A stretch of DNA of 64,000 nucleotides from Bhargavaea ullalensis (GTDB taxonomy: Bacteria > Bacillota > Bacilli > Bacillales_A > Planococcaceae), in the NCBI RefSeq assembly GCF_040545425.1, contig NZ_JBEPLW010000012.1; one strand, given 5' to 3'. The position numbers and the translations under genes were made by a program. The notes beneath the pieces were generated by a model that searched no databases, was not told the DNA's origin, and saw only the letters and a list, made by a program, of their open reading frames with translations. Shown piece by piece: positions 15,425-24,369 of the stretch (position 1 is the stretch's first letter; each line of letters starts with the position of its first letter).

Positions 15425-16402
15425 ATGGCACAATTGACGATGATCCAGGCCATTACGGATGCCCTCCGTACAGAGCTTAAAAATGATGAAAATGTCCTCG
15501 TCTTTGGTGAGGACGTCGGGGTCAACGGCGGCGTCTTCCGCGCCACGGAAGGCCTCCAGAAAGAATTCGGCGAAGACCGCGTGTTCGATACGCCGCTCGC
15601 AGAATCAGGAATCGGCGGCCTGGCGATCGGCCTGGCCATGCAAGGTTTCCGCCCGGTTCCGGAAATCCAGTTCTTCGGCTTTGTCTTTGAAGTGATGGAC
15701 TCCATCAGCGGGCAGCTTGCCCGGCTGAGCTTCCGCACGGCAGGCAAGATGCATGCGCCGGTGACGATCCGTTCGCCGTTCGGCGGCGGCGTTGCGACAC
15801 CGGAAATGCACGCAGACAACCTGGAAGGCCTCATGGCACAGCAGCCCGGACTCAAAGTGGTCATCCCGTCCGGTCCGTATGACGCGAAAGGCCTTCTCAT
15901 CTCGGCCATCCGCGATGAAGATCCGGTCATCTACCTTGAGCACATGAAGCTGTACCGCTCGTTCCGCGAAGAAGTGCCCGAAGAGGAATACACGATTCCG
16001 CTCGGCAAGGCGGCCGTCAAGCGGGAAGGAACGGACCTGTCCATCATCACATACGGCGCAATGGTCCGTGAAAGCCTGAAGGCGGCGGAAGCGCTCGAGA
16101 AGGAAGGGCATTCCGTTGAAGTGATCGACCTGCGCACCGTCCAGCCGCTCGATATCGACACGATCATCTCTTCCGTTGAAAAGACGAACCGTGCGATTGT
16201 CGTCCAGGAGGCCCAGCGCCAGGCGGGCATTGCTGCGAACGTCGTTTCTGAAATCACCGAGCGTGCCATCCTGAGCCTGGAAGCGCCGGTTCTCCGCGTA
16301 GCGGCACCGGATACGATTTATCCGTTTGCCCAAGGGGAAAACACATGGCTCCCGGATGCAAGCGACATCATGGAAACAGCGAAAAAAGTTCTCGGATTTT
16401 GA
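15425..16402 (+). CDS. pdhB: Pyruvate dehydrogenase E1 beta subunit
   Basis: 325 residues, standard length. Transketolase pyrimidine-binding domain (VFGEDVGVNGGVFRATEGL, about residues 24-42) followed by the transketolase C domain (from about 200). Supplies the catalytic Glu that activates the thiamine cofactor. The start lies 3 nt after the pdhA stop, with AAGGAG inside the end of pdhA. Confidence 0.97.
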   Translation: MAQLTMIQAITDALRTELKNDENVLVFGEDVGVNGGVFRATEGLQKEFGEDRVFDTPLAESGIGGLAIGLAMQGFRPVPEIQFFGFVFEVMDSISGQLARLSFRTAGKMHAPVTIRSPFGGGVATPEMHADNLEGLMAQQPGLKVVIPSGPYDAKGLLISAIRDEDPVIYLEHMKLYRSFREEVPEEEYTIPLGKAAVKREGTDLSIITYGAMVRESLKAAEALEKEGHSVEVIDLRTVQPLDIDTIISSVEKTNRAIVVQEAQRQAGIAANVVSEITERAILSLEAPVLRVAAPDTIYPFAQGENTWLPDASDIMETAKKVLGF

Positions 16403-16430
16403 TCATTGAGCGAAAGGAAGGGTGAGAGGC

Positions 16431-17768
16431 GTGGCTTATGAATTTCGGTTGCCGGACATCGGCGAGGGGATCCATGAAGGCGAGATCGTAAAATGGTTTG
16501 TCGGAAAAGGCGATACGATCGAGGAAGATGACACACTCTGTGAAATCCAGAACGACAAGGCCGTCGTTGAAATCCCGTCGCCGGTCGGCGGAACGGTCGA
16601 GGAAGTCCTCGTCCAGGAAGGCGAAGTGGCCGTCGTCGGAGATGTGATCATCCGGATCGACTCCCCCGACCACGAGGGAGAGGAAGACACGGCCGGCACG
16701 GAGGAAACAGAGGCGCAGGTCCAGTCGACACTGGAATCGGGCCAGGATGTGGAAAAGGCGGAAGCCCCTAAAGGCGGCAAGGAAGAAGGCGTACCTTCGG
16801 CTCCGGCACAGTCTGCCGGAAAAGAAACAGACGGACGTCGCGTCATCGCCATGCCGTCCGTGCGCAAATATGCACGCGACCATGACGTCAACATCCGCGA
16901 AGTGGAAGGCAGCGGCAAAAACGGCCGTGTGCTCAAAGAGGACATTGATTCGTTCCTGAGCGGCGGACAAAAACAGGAACAGGAAGCTCCTTCGGCAGAA
17001 GCGGCGCAGGCGCCACAAGAGCAGGAGCAGCCGGCTGCGGCAAAGGCAACGGTTCCGGAAGGCGACTTCCCGGAAACCCGGGAGAAGATCTCTCCGATCC
17101 GCAAAGCGATCGCAAAGGCGATGGTCAATTCCAAGCACACCGCCCCGCACGTCACGCACCTCGACGAAGTGGACGTCACGGCGCTTGTGGAACACCGCCG
17201 CAAGTTCAAGGAGATTGCCGCCGAAGAAGGCATCAAGCTGACTTATCTTCCTTACGTCGTCAAGGCGCTCGTTTCCACGCTCCGGAAATATCCGCAGCTG
17301 AACGTGTCGTATGATGACAACACCGAGGAAGTCGTCCAGAAGCACTACTACAACATCGGCATTGCGGCCGACACGGACCGCGGACTTCTCGTTCCGGTCA
17401 TCAAGCATGCGGACCGCAAATCGGTGTTCGCCGTGTCGGATGAAATCAATCAGCTAGCAGGGAAGGCGCGCGACGGCAAGCTCGCCCCGAATGAAATGAA
17501 GGGCGGCTCCATCTCCATCTCGAACCTCGGATCGGCGAACGGCCAGTGGTTCACCCCGGTGATCAACCACCCGGAAGTCGCGATCCTCGGAATCGGTCGG
17601 ATTGCAGAGAAACCTGTTGTCAAAAATGGTGAAATCATGGCCGCTCCTATGTTAGCATTATCGTTGAGCTATGATCACCGGATGATCGACGGCGTCACGG
17701 CACAGCAGGCGCTGAACCATATCAAGAAGCTGCTCGCAAATCCGGAACTTTTACTAATGGAGGCGTAA
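16431..17768 (+). CDS. pdhC: Dihydrolipoamide acetyltransferase, PDH E2
   Basis: 445 residues. One lipoyl domain with Lys43 in IQNDKAVVEI, a Glu/Ala/Gln-rich linker, a peripheral subunit-binding domain (about 133-170: AMPSVRKYARDHDVNIREVEGSG), a second Ala/Gln linker and the catalytic domain ending with LSYDHRMIDG, whose His and Asp are catalytic. Core of the PDH complex. The start is GTG at 16431, giving MAYEFRLPDIGEG as in relatives; GTG at 16422 would add three codons. Confidence 0.96.
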   Translation: MAYEFRLPDIGEGIHEGEIVKWFVGKGDTIEEDDTLCEIQNDKAVVEIPSPVGGTVEEVLVQEGEVAVVGDVIIRIDSPDHEGEEDTAGTEETEAQVQSTLESGQDVEKAEAPKGGKEEGVPSAPAQSAGKETDGRRVIAMPSVRKYARDHDVNIREVEGSGKNGRVLKEDIDSFLSGGQKQEQEAPSAEAAQAPQEQEQPAAAKATVPEGDFPETREKISPIRKAIAKAMVNSKHTAPHVTHLDEVDVTALVEHRRKFKEIAAEEGIKLTYLPYVVKALVSTLRKYPQLNVSYDDNTEEVVQKHYYNIGIAADTDRGLLVPVIKHADRKSVFAVSDEINQLAGKARDGKLAPNEMKGGSISISNLGSANGQWFTPVINHPEVAILGIGRIAEKPVVKNGEIMAAPMLALSLSYDHRMIDGVTAQQALNHIKKLLANPELLLMEA

Positions 17769-17772
17769 AACA

Positions 17773-19182
17773 ATGGTAGTAGGTGATTTTCCAATTGAAA
17801 CGGACACACTCGTCATCGGATCCGGCCCAGGGGGATACGTTGCGGCGATCCGTGCCGCGCAGACCGGGCAGAAAGTGACGATCGTGGAACGCGGAAGCCT
17901 TGGCGGCGTTTGCCTGAACGTCGGCTGCATCCCGTCGAAAGCCCTCATCTCCGTCGGCCATCGCTATGTGGATGCGCAAGGTGCCGACGCAATGGGCATT
18001 ACGACCTCCGACGCGAAAATCGACTTCTCCAAAGCCCAGGAATTCAAAAACAGCGTCGTCAAGAAATTGACGGGCGGTGTCGAAGGCCTCCTGAAAGGCA
18101 ACAAGGTGGAAATCGTAAAAGGCGAAGCGTACTTCGTTGATGCGCACACGGTCCGGGTGATGGACGAAAAATCTGCCCAGACTTATAAATTCAACAACGT
18201 CATTCTGGCGACCGGCTCCCGTCCGGTGGAAATCCCTTCGTTTAAGTTCTCGAAGCGGATCATCGATTCGACCGGCGCGCTGTCGCTCGAAGAAGTGCCG
18301 GGCAAGCTCGTCGTCATCGGCGGCGGCTACATCGGTACCGAACTGGGTTCGGCTTATGCGAACCTCGGCTCCGAAGTGACGATCCTCGAAGGCGCGAAGG
18401 ACATCCTCGCGGGCTTTGAAAAGCAGATGACGCAGATCGTCAAAAAAGGCCTCAAGAAAAAAGGCGTTGAAATCGTCACGGGCGCCATGGCAAAAGGCGC
18501 AGCAGAAACCGAGAACGGCGTGACGGTCACATACGAAGCCGGCGGCGAAGAGAAGAAAGTCGAAGCCGACTACGTGCTCGTCACCGTCGGCCGCCGTCCG
18601 AACACGGATGAAATGGGCCTTGAGGAAGCCGGCGTGAAGTTCGGCGAACGCGGCCTCATCGAAGTGGACCGCCAGGGACGGACAAGCGTGTCCAGCATCT
18701 TCGCGATCGGCGACATCGTACCGGGTCCTCAGCTTGCCCACAAAGCTTCCTACGAAGGCAAGGTCGCAGCCGAAGCGATTGCCGGAGAAAAATCCGAAGT
18801 GGACTACATGGCCATCCCTGCTGTGTGCTTCACGGATCCGGAACTCGCGACGGTCGGCCTGAGCGAGCAGCAGGCGAAAGACGAAGGCTACGAAGTGACG
18901 GCGGGCAAATTCCCGTTCGGCGCAAACGGCCGCGCACTTGCGCTTGATGCAACCGACGGCTTTGTGAAGCTCGTTTCGCGCAAAGAAGACGGACTGCTTC
19001 TCGGTGCCCAGATCGTCGGCACAGGTGCATCCGACATGATCGCAGAACTCGGACTGGCCATTGAAGCCGGCATGACGGTGGAAGACATCGCCATGACGAT
19101 CCATGCCCACCCGACTCTCGGCGAAATCTCGATGGAGGCGGCGGAAGTCGTCCTCGGCTCGCCGATCCACATCCTGAAGTAA
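17773..19182 (+). CDS. pdhD: Dihydrolipoamide dehydrogenase, PDH E3
   Basis: 469 residues. FAD-binding GSGPGG (about 16-21), redox disulfide GGVCLNVGC (Cys47/Cys52), NAD-binding GGGYIGTELG (about 182-191) and C-terminal HAHPTLGE with the active-site His. Reoxidises the E2 lipoyl group and reduces NAD+. GGAGG inside the final codons of pdhC serves as its ribosome binding site. Last gene of the operon. Confidence 0.97.
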   Translation: MVVGDFPIETDTLVIGSGPGGYVAAIRAAQTGQKVTIVERGSLGGVCLNVGCIPSKALISVGHRYVDAQGADAMGITTSDAKIDFSKAQEFKNSVVKKLTGGVEGLLKGNKVEIVKGEAYFVDAHTVRVMDEKSAQTYKFNNVILATGSRPVEIPSFKFSKRIIDSTGALSLEEVPGKLVVIGGGYIGTELGSAYANLGSEVTILEGAKDILAGFEKQMTQIVKKGLKKKGVEIVTGAMAKGAAETENGVTVTYEAGGEEKKVEADYVLVTVGRRPNTDEMGLEEAGVKFGERGLIEVDRQGRTSVSSIFAIGDIVPGPQLAHKASYEGKVAAEAIAGEKSEVDYMAIPAVCFTDPELATVGLSEQQAKDEGYEVTAGKFPFGANGRALALDATDGFVKLVSRKEDGLLLGAQIVGTGASDMIAELGLAIEAGMTVEDIAMTIHAHPTLGEISMEAAEVVLGSPIHILK

Positions 19183-19194
19183 TCTTTGGACATT

Positions 19195-19244
19195 CAAAGA
19201 GCTGTCCCGAAGGCCGAACCGGCCGCCGGGGCAGCTCTTTTTTT
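19195..19244 (+). terminator. Terminator of the pdh operon
   Basis: Long stem AGAGCTGTCCC (19198-19208) with GGGGCAGCTCT (19228-19238), an inner GGCCG/CGGCC hairpin, and a T8 run. Confidence 0.85.
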
Positions 19245-19336
19245 ATGTGCAAGCCCGGCCGTCCGGATGTCCTGAGTTCATTGCATGGGCGGGAGCGTGC
19301 GTGATAGACTGGAAATTCGAAGGGAGAGTGGACAAT

Positions 19337-20206
19337 ATGAGAAAGACAACATGGCTGATGTACATAGCCGTTGCCGCACTGCTTCTGCTCGGCGCATGCG
19401 GCAATGGCAGCAAGGACAACAACTCCGCTGCCACCGGCGAGGGGGAAACGGTGCCGGCCGGCGGTCAGCCGGAAGAAGATCAGTCCGGCGGCGAAGAAAC
19501 GGGCGGCGCCGGGGAAGGGGACAAAGAGACGGCTGAAGAAACAGAAGAAGAAGCTGAATTACCGGCCGAGCCGCTGTATGAGCTGAACGAAGCAACCTGG
19601 TCATTCCAACCGGTCGGCGACGCGAATCCGCAAGCCGCACTGCTGACATTTGACGATGCACCCGACAAGCATGCGCTGGAAATTGCCAAGACGCTCATCG
19701 AAAAAGACGCACCGGCCATCTTTTTCGTCAACGGTCACTTCCTGGATTCTGATTCGGGCAAGGAGATGCTGAAAGAGATCCACGACATGGGCTTCCCGAT
19801 CGGGAACCACACGATGACGCACGCCAACCTGAAAGAACTGTCTGAGGATCAGCAACGCGAAGAAATCCTCGGCGTCAATGAAATCGTGGAGTCGGTCATC
19901 GGAGAGAAGCCCCGCTTTTTCCGGGCTCCGTTCGGCTCCAACACCGACTTCAGCCGGCAGCTCGTTTCCGATGAAGGCATGCTCCTCATGAACTGGACAT
20001 ACGGCTATGACTGGGAGAAGCAGTATATGGACGCCGACGCACTTGCGGACATTATGGTGAACTCCGAATACCTCAACAACGGGGCAAACCTGCTCATGCA
20101 CGACCGGGAATGGACGTCCGCCGCGCTTCCGCGGATCATCGACGGCCTGCGCGGGAAAGGCTACGAGCTGATCGACCCGGCGACGATCAAGCTCCCGGAG
20201 AATTGA
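19337..20206 (+). CDS. Polysaccharide deacetylase lipoprotein
   Basis: 289 residues. Signal peptide ends LLLLGAC (lipobox, Cys21), then an acidic Gly/Glu-rich spacer (about 25-75) that would hold the domain in the wall, then a NodB domain: motif 1 TFDDAP, motif 2 GNHTMTH and motif 3 FRAPFGSNTD. Expected to deacetylate N-acetylated wall glycans outside the cell with metal bound by Asp and the two His; substrate not established. ATG at 19337 is supported by AGGGAGAG; the longer upstream frame has no signal peptide. This gene occupies the place held by slp and the SR1 RNA in B. subtilis. Confidence 0.9.
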   Translation: MRKTTWLMYIAVAALLLLGACGNGSKDNNSAATGEGETVPAGGQPEEDQSGGEETGGAGEGDKETAEETEEEAELPAEPLYELNEATWSFQPVGDANPQAALLTFDDAPDKHALEIAKTLIEKDAPAIFFVNGHFLDSDSGKEMLKEIHDMGFPIGNHTMTHANLKELSEDQQREEILGVNEIVESVIGEKPRFFRAPFGSNTDFSRQLVSDEGMLLMNWTYGYDWEKQYMDADALADIMVNSEYLNNGANLLMHDREWTSAALPRIIDGLRGKGYELIDPATIKLPEN

Positions 20207-20273
20207 ACCTGATTTGGGCGGATGTTTAACAAACTGCCTTGAATGTCAGGCAACTTCACCGCTCTCGAAAAAA

Positions 20274-20301
20274 AGCAGTTCCGCACAATCGCGGAACTGC
20301 T
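20274..20301. terminator. Terminator hairpin, left copy flanking the IS remnant
   Basis: Perfect 11-bp stem AGCAGTTCCGC / GCGGAACTGCT with a 6-nt loop, preceded by an A-run (so it acts toward the minus strand). It abuts the left inverted repeat of the IS remnant, and a near-identical copy abuts the right end. Confidence 0.75.
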
Positions 20302-20669
20302 CAGACTGTAGCCAAAGTGAGCCTAATGCTCCTTTGGCTACAGTCTTCTTTTTCTTGAATATCCTTCGGATTTCCGCTGCGGGCGTTGCCTTAGCCTCCT
20401 CGAGCTGCGCTCTGCGGGGTCTTCGGCTAACGCTTTTCCAGCAGGTGTCTCGGGCTCTCCGCTCCAGACCACTTAAAGTGTGTTGAGACGATCAAAATAA
20501 CAGACTAATAAACGGATGATGAGCATGCTGTCAAAATCAAATGGAACCAATCAAGATCAATTCCATAGAAGAGGTCAGGCAATCTGAGGATCTAACGCTA
20601 TTTTTATTTCCATAAAAATAGAAAATCAGGTCCGGAAGTGTTTGCAGGACCTGATTTGTCTACAGTCTG
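20302..20669. mobile_element. Internally deleted IS1182-family element (MITE-like), 368 bp
   Basis: Bounded by imperfect terminal inverted repeats, CAGACTGTAGCCAAA (20302-20316) and TTTGTCTACAGTCTG (20655-20669), 14 of 15 matching. It holds the GC-rich repeat element, then the first ~15 codons of a transposase (ATG near 20523, MLSKSNGTNQDQ-like) nearly identical to the copy at 28431, after which the coding region is lost and replaced by two hairpins (20590-20613 and about 20629-20657). No gene product. Inserted between the deacetylase and speA genes. Confidence 0.8.
20364..20466. repeat. GC-rich repeat element, copy 2 (inside IS remnant)
   Basis: Shares GATTTCCGCTGCGGGCGTTG, GCCTCCTCGAGCTGCGCTCT, GCGGGGTCTTCGGCTAACGC and GCAGGTGTCTCGGGC with copy 3 at 28178, and the core with the free-standing copy at 9300. 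Confidence 0.85.
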
Positions 20670-20704
20670 AGCAGTTTCGCACATCCGCGGAACTGCTTTT
20701 TTTT
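20670..20704. terminator. Terminator hairpin, right copy flanking the IS remnant
   Basis: AGCAGTTTCGC / GCGGAACTGCT hairpin (20670-20697) followed by T8. It differs from the left copy at three positions, mostly in the loop. Together they look like a 28-nt target duplication of one original bidirectional terminator between the deacetylase gene and speA. Confidence 0.75.
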
Positions 20705-20714
20705 CGGCATCGAT

Positions 20715-22187
20715 TCAGGAAAGGATCGGCTTCTGTTCGCGGATGACGAGCAGCGTTTCGATCGTGTCGTCTTCCGGGCCCTGGACGGGAAGCCCGGCTT
20801 CCATGTTCATGCGGATGTAGTCGATGTTGTCGCGGGTGACGATTTCGCCTGGGATCACGATCGGGATGCCGGGCGGGTACACCATGACGAATTCCGCCGA
20901 GATCCGGCCCTCCGCTTCATCGAACGGGACCGTTTCGGTTTTTGCGTAAAAGGCGTCCCGGGGCGTCAGCGCAAGCGCCGGGATTTCCGGCAGCGTGACG
21001 AATGGCGGATGTTCGGAGCCATCCGGCGCGAACTCTTCCGCCAGCCGTTTGAGCGCATTCACAAGCAGGCTCGCTTCGCGTGCCGTATCCCCGATCGTGA
21101 GTATGCACAGGATGTTATACAGGTCCGACAGTTCCACTTCGATGTTCGCCTGTTCGCGAAGCCACACCTCGGCCTGGCTGCCCGTGATCGACAGGTCCTT
21201 CACGCTGATGAGCAGCTTTGTCGGATCGGTGTCATGGGAGGCGGAGCTGTGGATCAGTTCCTGCCCCGGGCACCAGAGCCCCGGGATCTTGTTGATCCGC
21301 CTGCGGGTGTCGCGGGCAAGCCGGATTGTGTTATCCAGCAATCCGTGTCCGTTCATGGCCAGTTGTCTCCGTGCGCAGTCGATGGATGCGAGGATCGGGT
21401 ATGAAGTGGACGTCGTTGTCAGCATCGAAAAAATCGACTGGACGCGCTTGCGGCTGACGAGTCCTTCCCTCAGGTTCAGAACCGATCCCTGGGTCATGGC
21501 ACCGCCGAGCTTGTGCACCGACGTGGCAGCGAGATCCGCTCCGGCCGCCATCGCCGACACCGGCAGCCGGTCATGGAAGTGGATATGGACGCCATGCGCC
21601 TCGTCGACGAGCACCGGAACGCCGTATGAATGGGTGATTTCCACGATCCGCTCAAGATCCGCGCACACTCCGTAGTACGTCGGGTTGATGACGAGCAGGC
21701 CCTTCGCGTCAGGATGAACGGACAGGGCCTTTTCCACAGCTTCGGCAGAGATTCCGTGTGAAATGCCGAGTTCCGGGTCCACTTCGGGGTGGATGAAGAC
21801 GGGCACGGCACCGGCAAAGACGATCGCGGACATGATCGATTTATGGACGTTCCTCGGGACGATGATTTTGTCGCCGGGCTCGCATACGCTCAGGATCATC
21901 GTCATGATCGCGCCGCTTGTCCCCTGCACTGAAAAGAACGTGTAGTCGGCGCCGAAAGCCTCCGCCGCCAGCGTTTGTGCCTCATGGATTGCGCCTTTCG
22001 GCGAGTGAAGGTCATCAAGCGGCGAAATGTTGATCATGTCGATGGACAGGATAGGATCGCCGGCGAATGCCCTGAATTCGGGATCCATCCCGCGGCCTTT
22101 CTTGTGGCCGGGTATATGAAACTGGACCGGATTGCGGTCCCGGTGTTTGAGCAATGCATCAAAAAGCGGGGTTTCCTGCTGGGACAA
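20715..22187 (-). CDS. speA: Orn/Lys/Arg decarboxylase family protein, probably biosynthetic arginine decarboxylase SpeA
   Basis: 490 residues, same length as B. subtilis SpeA. PLP fold type I: SVHKLGGAMTQGS carries the Schiff-base Lys226, and DEAH (about 195-198) supplies the Asp that pairs with the pyridine nitrogen. N-terminal FHIPGHKKGRG and C-terminal YPPGIPIVIPGE signatures are typical. Makes agmatine as the first step to putrescine/spermidine; lysine decarboxylation cannot be excluded from sequence alone. TTG start with GAGGAGG 7-8 nt upstream. It functionally complements the polyamine importer at the start of the window. Confidence 0.9.
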   Translation of the reverse strand: MSQQETPLFDALLKHRDRNPVQFHIPGHKKGRGMDPEFRAFAGDPILSIDMINISPLDDLHSPKGAIHEAQTLAAEAFGADYTFFSVQGTSGAIMTMILSVCEPGDKIIVPRNVHKSIMSAIVFAGAVPVFIHPEVDPELGISHGISAEAVEKALSVHPDAKGLLVINPTYYGVCADLERIVEITHSYGVPVLVDEAHGVHIHFHDRLPVSAMAAGADLAATSVHKLGGAMTQGSVLNLREGLVSRKRVQSIFSMLTTTSTSYPILASIDCARRQLAMNGHGLLDNTIRLARDTRRRINKIPGLWCPGQELIHSSASHDTDPTKLLISVKDLSITGSQAEVWLREQANIEVELSDLYNILCILTIGDTAREASLLVNALKRLAEEFAPDGSEHPPFVTLPEIPALALTPRDAFYAKTETVPFDEAEGRISAEFVMVYPPGIPIVIPGEIVTRDNIDYIRMNMEAGLPVQGPEDDTIETLLVIREQKPILS

Positions 22188-22268
22188 TCTGCTGCCTCCT
22201 CATCATGCGGTTTCAAGGGGAATTATAGCACCGCACCAACCGGTTGTCACCGTCAATCCGCGGTACGG

Positions 22269-22297
22269 TTCAACTCCGGCCAAAGGTGCGATATGAT
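22269..22297 (+). promoter_or_regulatory. Sigma-A promoter of the nitronate monooxygenase gene
   Basis: -35 TTCAAC (22269-22274), 17-nt spacer, -10 TATGAT (22292-22297), about 20 nt before the start codons. Confidence 0.6.
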
Positions 22298-22317
22298 GGA
22301 GGAAAGGGGGAATGATG

Positions 22318-23286
22318 ATGGAGTGGAACACAAGGGTGACCGGGCTGCTTGGCATTGATTGTCCGATTGTCCAGGGAGGACTCGCCTATCTCGCTTATGC
22401 AGATTTGGCAGCCGCCGTATCTGAAGCCGGGGGACTCGGACAAATCACGGCGATGAGTCTGCCCGGACCCGATGAACTGCGGGAAGAGATCCGGAAAGTC
22501 CGAAGCATGACGGACAAGCCGTTCGGCGTAAACTATGCGATCGGACAGCACGGACGTCCGTATGACCATATGCTGGACGTGGCGATCGAGGAAAATGTGC
22601 CGGTCGTCACAATGACGGGCGGGAACCCCGCGCCGATCCTGGAGCGTCTGAAAGGCACGGACATCAAGAAACTGGTGCTCGTGGCCGCCGTGCGGCAGGC
22701 TCAGAAGGCCGAAAGCCTCGGAGCGGATGCGGTCATGGTCGTCGGACAGGAAGGCGGCGGCCATCTCGGACGGGACGATGTCGGCTCGATGGTGCTCATC
22801 CCGCGGGTCGTGGACAGTGTGTCCATCCCGGTCATCGCTTCTGGCGGCATCGGGGACGGCCGGGGATGGATGGCCGCCATGGCGCTCGGCGCGGAAGGGA
22901 TTGAAATGGGGACCCGGTTCATCGCCACGAAAGAGTGCATTCATGCATCGGATGTGTACAAGCAGGCCCTGCTGGATGCAAGCGAAACCGGGACCGCCGT
23001 CATCAAGCGCCGTCTCGGCACTCCCGCCCGCGCGCTCGCCAACAGCTGGACCGGACGGATTCTGGAGATTGAAGAAAAGACGCCTGACTATGAGGCGCTG
23101 AAGGACTTCATCAGCGGTGAAGCGAACCGGCGCTACATCCATGACGGCGACACGGAAGGCGGCTACGGCTGGGCGGGCCAGGTCACAGGGCTGATCGACG
23201 ACATTCCGACCGTGGCGGAGCTGATCAGCCGGATGGCGGGAGAGGCGAAAGCAATCCGGACGAAATGGGGTTTTGGACTAAACTGA
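22318..23286 (+). CDS. Nitronate monooxygenase family flavoprotein
   Basis: 322 residues. TIM-barrel FMN protein: N-terminal CPIVQGGLAYLAY, central VGQEGGGHLGRDDVGSM and phosphate-binding ASGGIGDGRG followed by MGTRFIAT. Family members oxidise nitronates such as propionate 3-nitronate; some relatives are FabK-type enoyl-ACP reductases, so specificity is uncertain. Three consecutive ATGs (22312, 22315, 22318); the third has the best distance from AAAGGGGG. Followed after 12 nt by yktA, probably co-transcribed. Confidence 0.85.
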   Translation: MEWNTRVTGLLGIDCPIVQGGLAYLAYADLAAAVSEAGGLGQITAMSLPGPDELREEIRKVRSMTDKPFGVNYAIGQHGRPYDHMLDVAIEENVPVVTMTGGNPAPILERLKGTDIKKLVLVAAVRQAQKAESLGADAVMVVGQEGGGHLGRDDVGSMVLIPRVVDSVSIPVIASGGIGDGRGWMAAMALGAEGIEMGTRFIATKECIHASDVYKQALLDASETGTAVIKRRLGTPARALANSWTGRILEIEEKTPDYEALKDFISGEANRRYIHDGDTEGGYGWAGQVTGLIDDIPTVAELISRMAGEAKAIRTKWGFGLN

Positions 23287-23298
23287 GGAGGTGCCAAA

Positions 23299-23577
23299 AT
23301 GGATTATTCCTATCCGCTTGAACCGGACTGGACAACCGAAGAAATCATCGATGCAGTCAAATTTTACGAGGCGGTCGAAAAGGCGTACGAAAAAGGGATC
23401 AGCCGGGGAGAACTGATGAAAGCGTATCGGCGGTTCAAAGAAATCGAACCTTCCAAGGCGGGGGAGAAGCGCATCTTCAATGAATTTGAGGAAGCGAGCG
23501 GTTATGCCGCCTGGCCGGTCATCCGCAGGCTGAAAGACAGTCCGGACGAGGAAATCATAAAAGGAGCGGGGGCATAA
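23299..23577 (+). CDS. yktA: UPF0223 family protein (YktA-like)
   Basis: 92 residues, family-typical size. Starts MDYSYPLEPDWTTEEIIDAV and contains YRRFKEIEPSKAGEKRIF, the hallmark region of UPF0223. Small helical cytoplasmic protein of unknown function. GAGGAGG lies upstream of the ATG. Its stop codon is inside the terminator shared with the convergent DUF1054 gene. Confidence 0.9.
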   Translation: MDYSYPLEPDWTTEEIIDAVKFYEAVEKAYEKGISRGELMKAYRRFKEIEPSKAGEKRIFNEFEEASGYAAWPVIRRLKDSPDEEIIKGAGA

Positions 23578-23594
23578 TGCCCTCCGCTCCTTTC
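23558..23594. terminator. Bidirectional terminator overlapping the ends of yktA and yktB
   Basis: AAAGGAGCGGGGG (from 23560) pairs with CCTCCGCTCCTTT (to 23593) with a small bulge. The yktA stop lies in the loop side and the yktB stop at the right arm. Confidence 0.75.
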
Positions 23595-24222
23595 ATTTCC
23601 GGCCGGTGAGGGTCCGGTAAACCGGCAGCAGCCGGTTGAAGGTGTCTTCTGCACAGGCGAGGAACTCGTCTTCTGACAAGTTCACCGCTTCTTCCCGCGC
23701 AATATGACGACCGACGAGGAACTCGGCCTTTTTCACCGTCTTCAGCCGCTCCAGCAGGCTGATGACCTCATCGCCGCCGTCCGCGTGAACAGGGGAGGAT
23801 TCGGGCGACATGTGGTCTCCTGAAACAATGAAGTCTTCCGGCAGCCCGTCGAACAGTTCCGTGTCCGCAAGCATCCGGTCCGCCATCATTTCCTTCCCGG
23901 GCAGTTCGTAGACCAATGCCAGAATGACGAATACTTTGGTTCCGAACAGCCCGATCTGGAAGTGGGGAAGAGCCTTGTATCCGCGGTTGCTCGTTGACCA
24001 GGCGACCCACGTGTCTTTCGGCGGGTTCACCTTCCTCCTTGCATGCTTGGCGACATGCGGGTGGAATTCTTCGCCGAGCACCGAGGAGAAGTAGTGGGCG
24101 TAATGCACGCCGAGCGCCTCCAGCTTCGGACGGACCGTGGAAATCAGCGCTTCCATGCGCGCCTCCAGCCCGTCGATTGCGAATACATCGAAGTCTTTTT
24201 CTTCCCATTTCATCTTGGTCAT
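23593..24222 (-). CDS. yktB: DUF1054 family protein (YktB-like)
   Basis: 209 residues, near the usual 200-212. Conserved blocks include FDVFAIDGLEARMEALI at the N-terminus and KDTWVAWSTSNRGYKALPHF in the middle. Cytoplasmic protein of unknown function. The ATG at 24220-24222 has AAAGGTG 8 nt upstream; the frame runs open far upstream to 24585 but that extension has no similarity and overlaps another gene. Confidence 0.9.
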   Translation of the reverse strand: MTKMKWEEKDFDVFAIDGLEARMEALISTVRPKLEALGVHYAHYFSSVLGEEFHPHVAKHARRKVNPPKDTWVAWSTSNRGYKALPHFQIGLFGTKVFVILALVYELPGKEMMADRMLADTELFDGLPEDFIVSGDHMSPESSPVHADGGDEVISLLERLKTVKKAEFLVGRHIAREEAVNLSEDEFLACAEDTFNRLLPVYRTLTGRK

Positions 24223-24369
24223 GGACTCACACCTTTCTCTCTGTACGTTTATTGTAGCAAAAAACGGGGAACAATCTTTCCAACAGGACATCTCGCCGGG
24301 GGAACCGGAAAATGAGCGGCATCCATTACAGTGAGGTGACCAAAAATTCCGCGAAAGGGTGTATCGACC

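Noticed and set aside
19183..20714. SR1/SR1P small RNA gene expected between pdhD and speA
   Set aside because: No SR1P-like frame or promoter-terminator unit was found; the interval has the deacetylase gene and the IS remnant.
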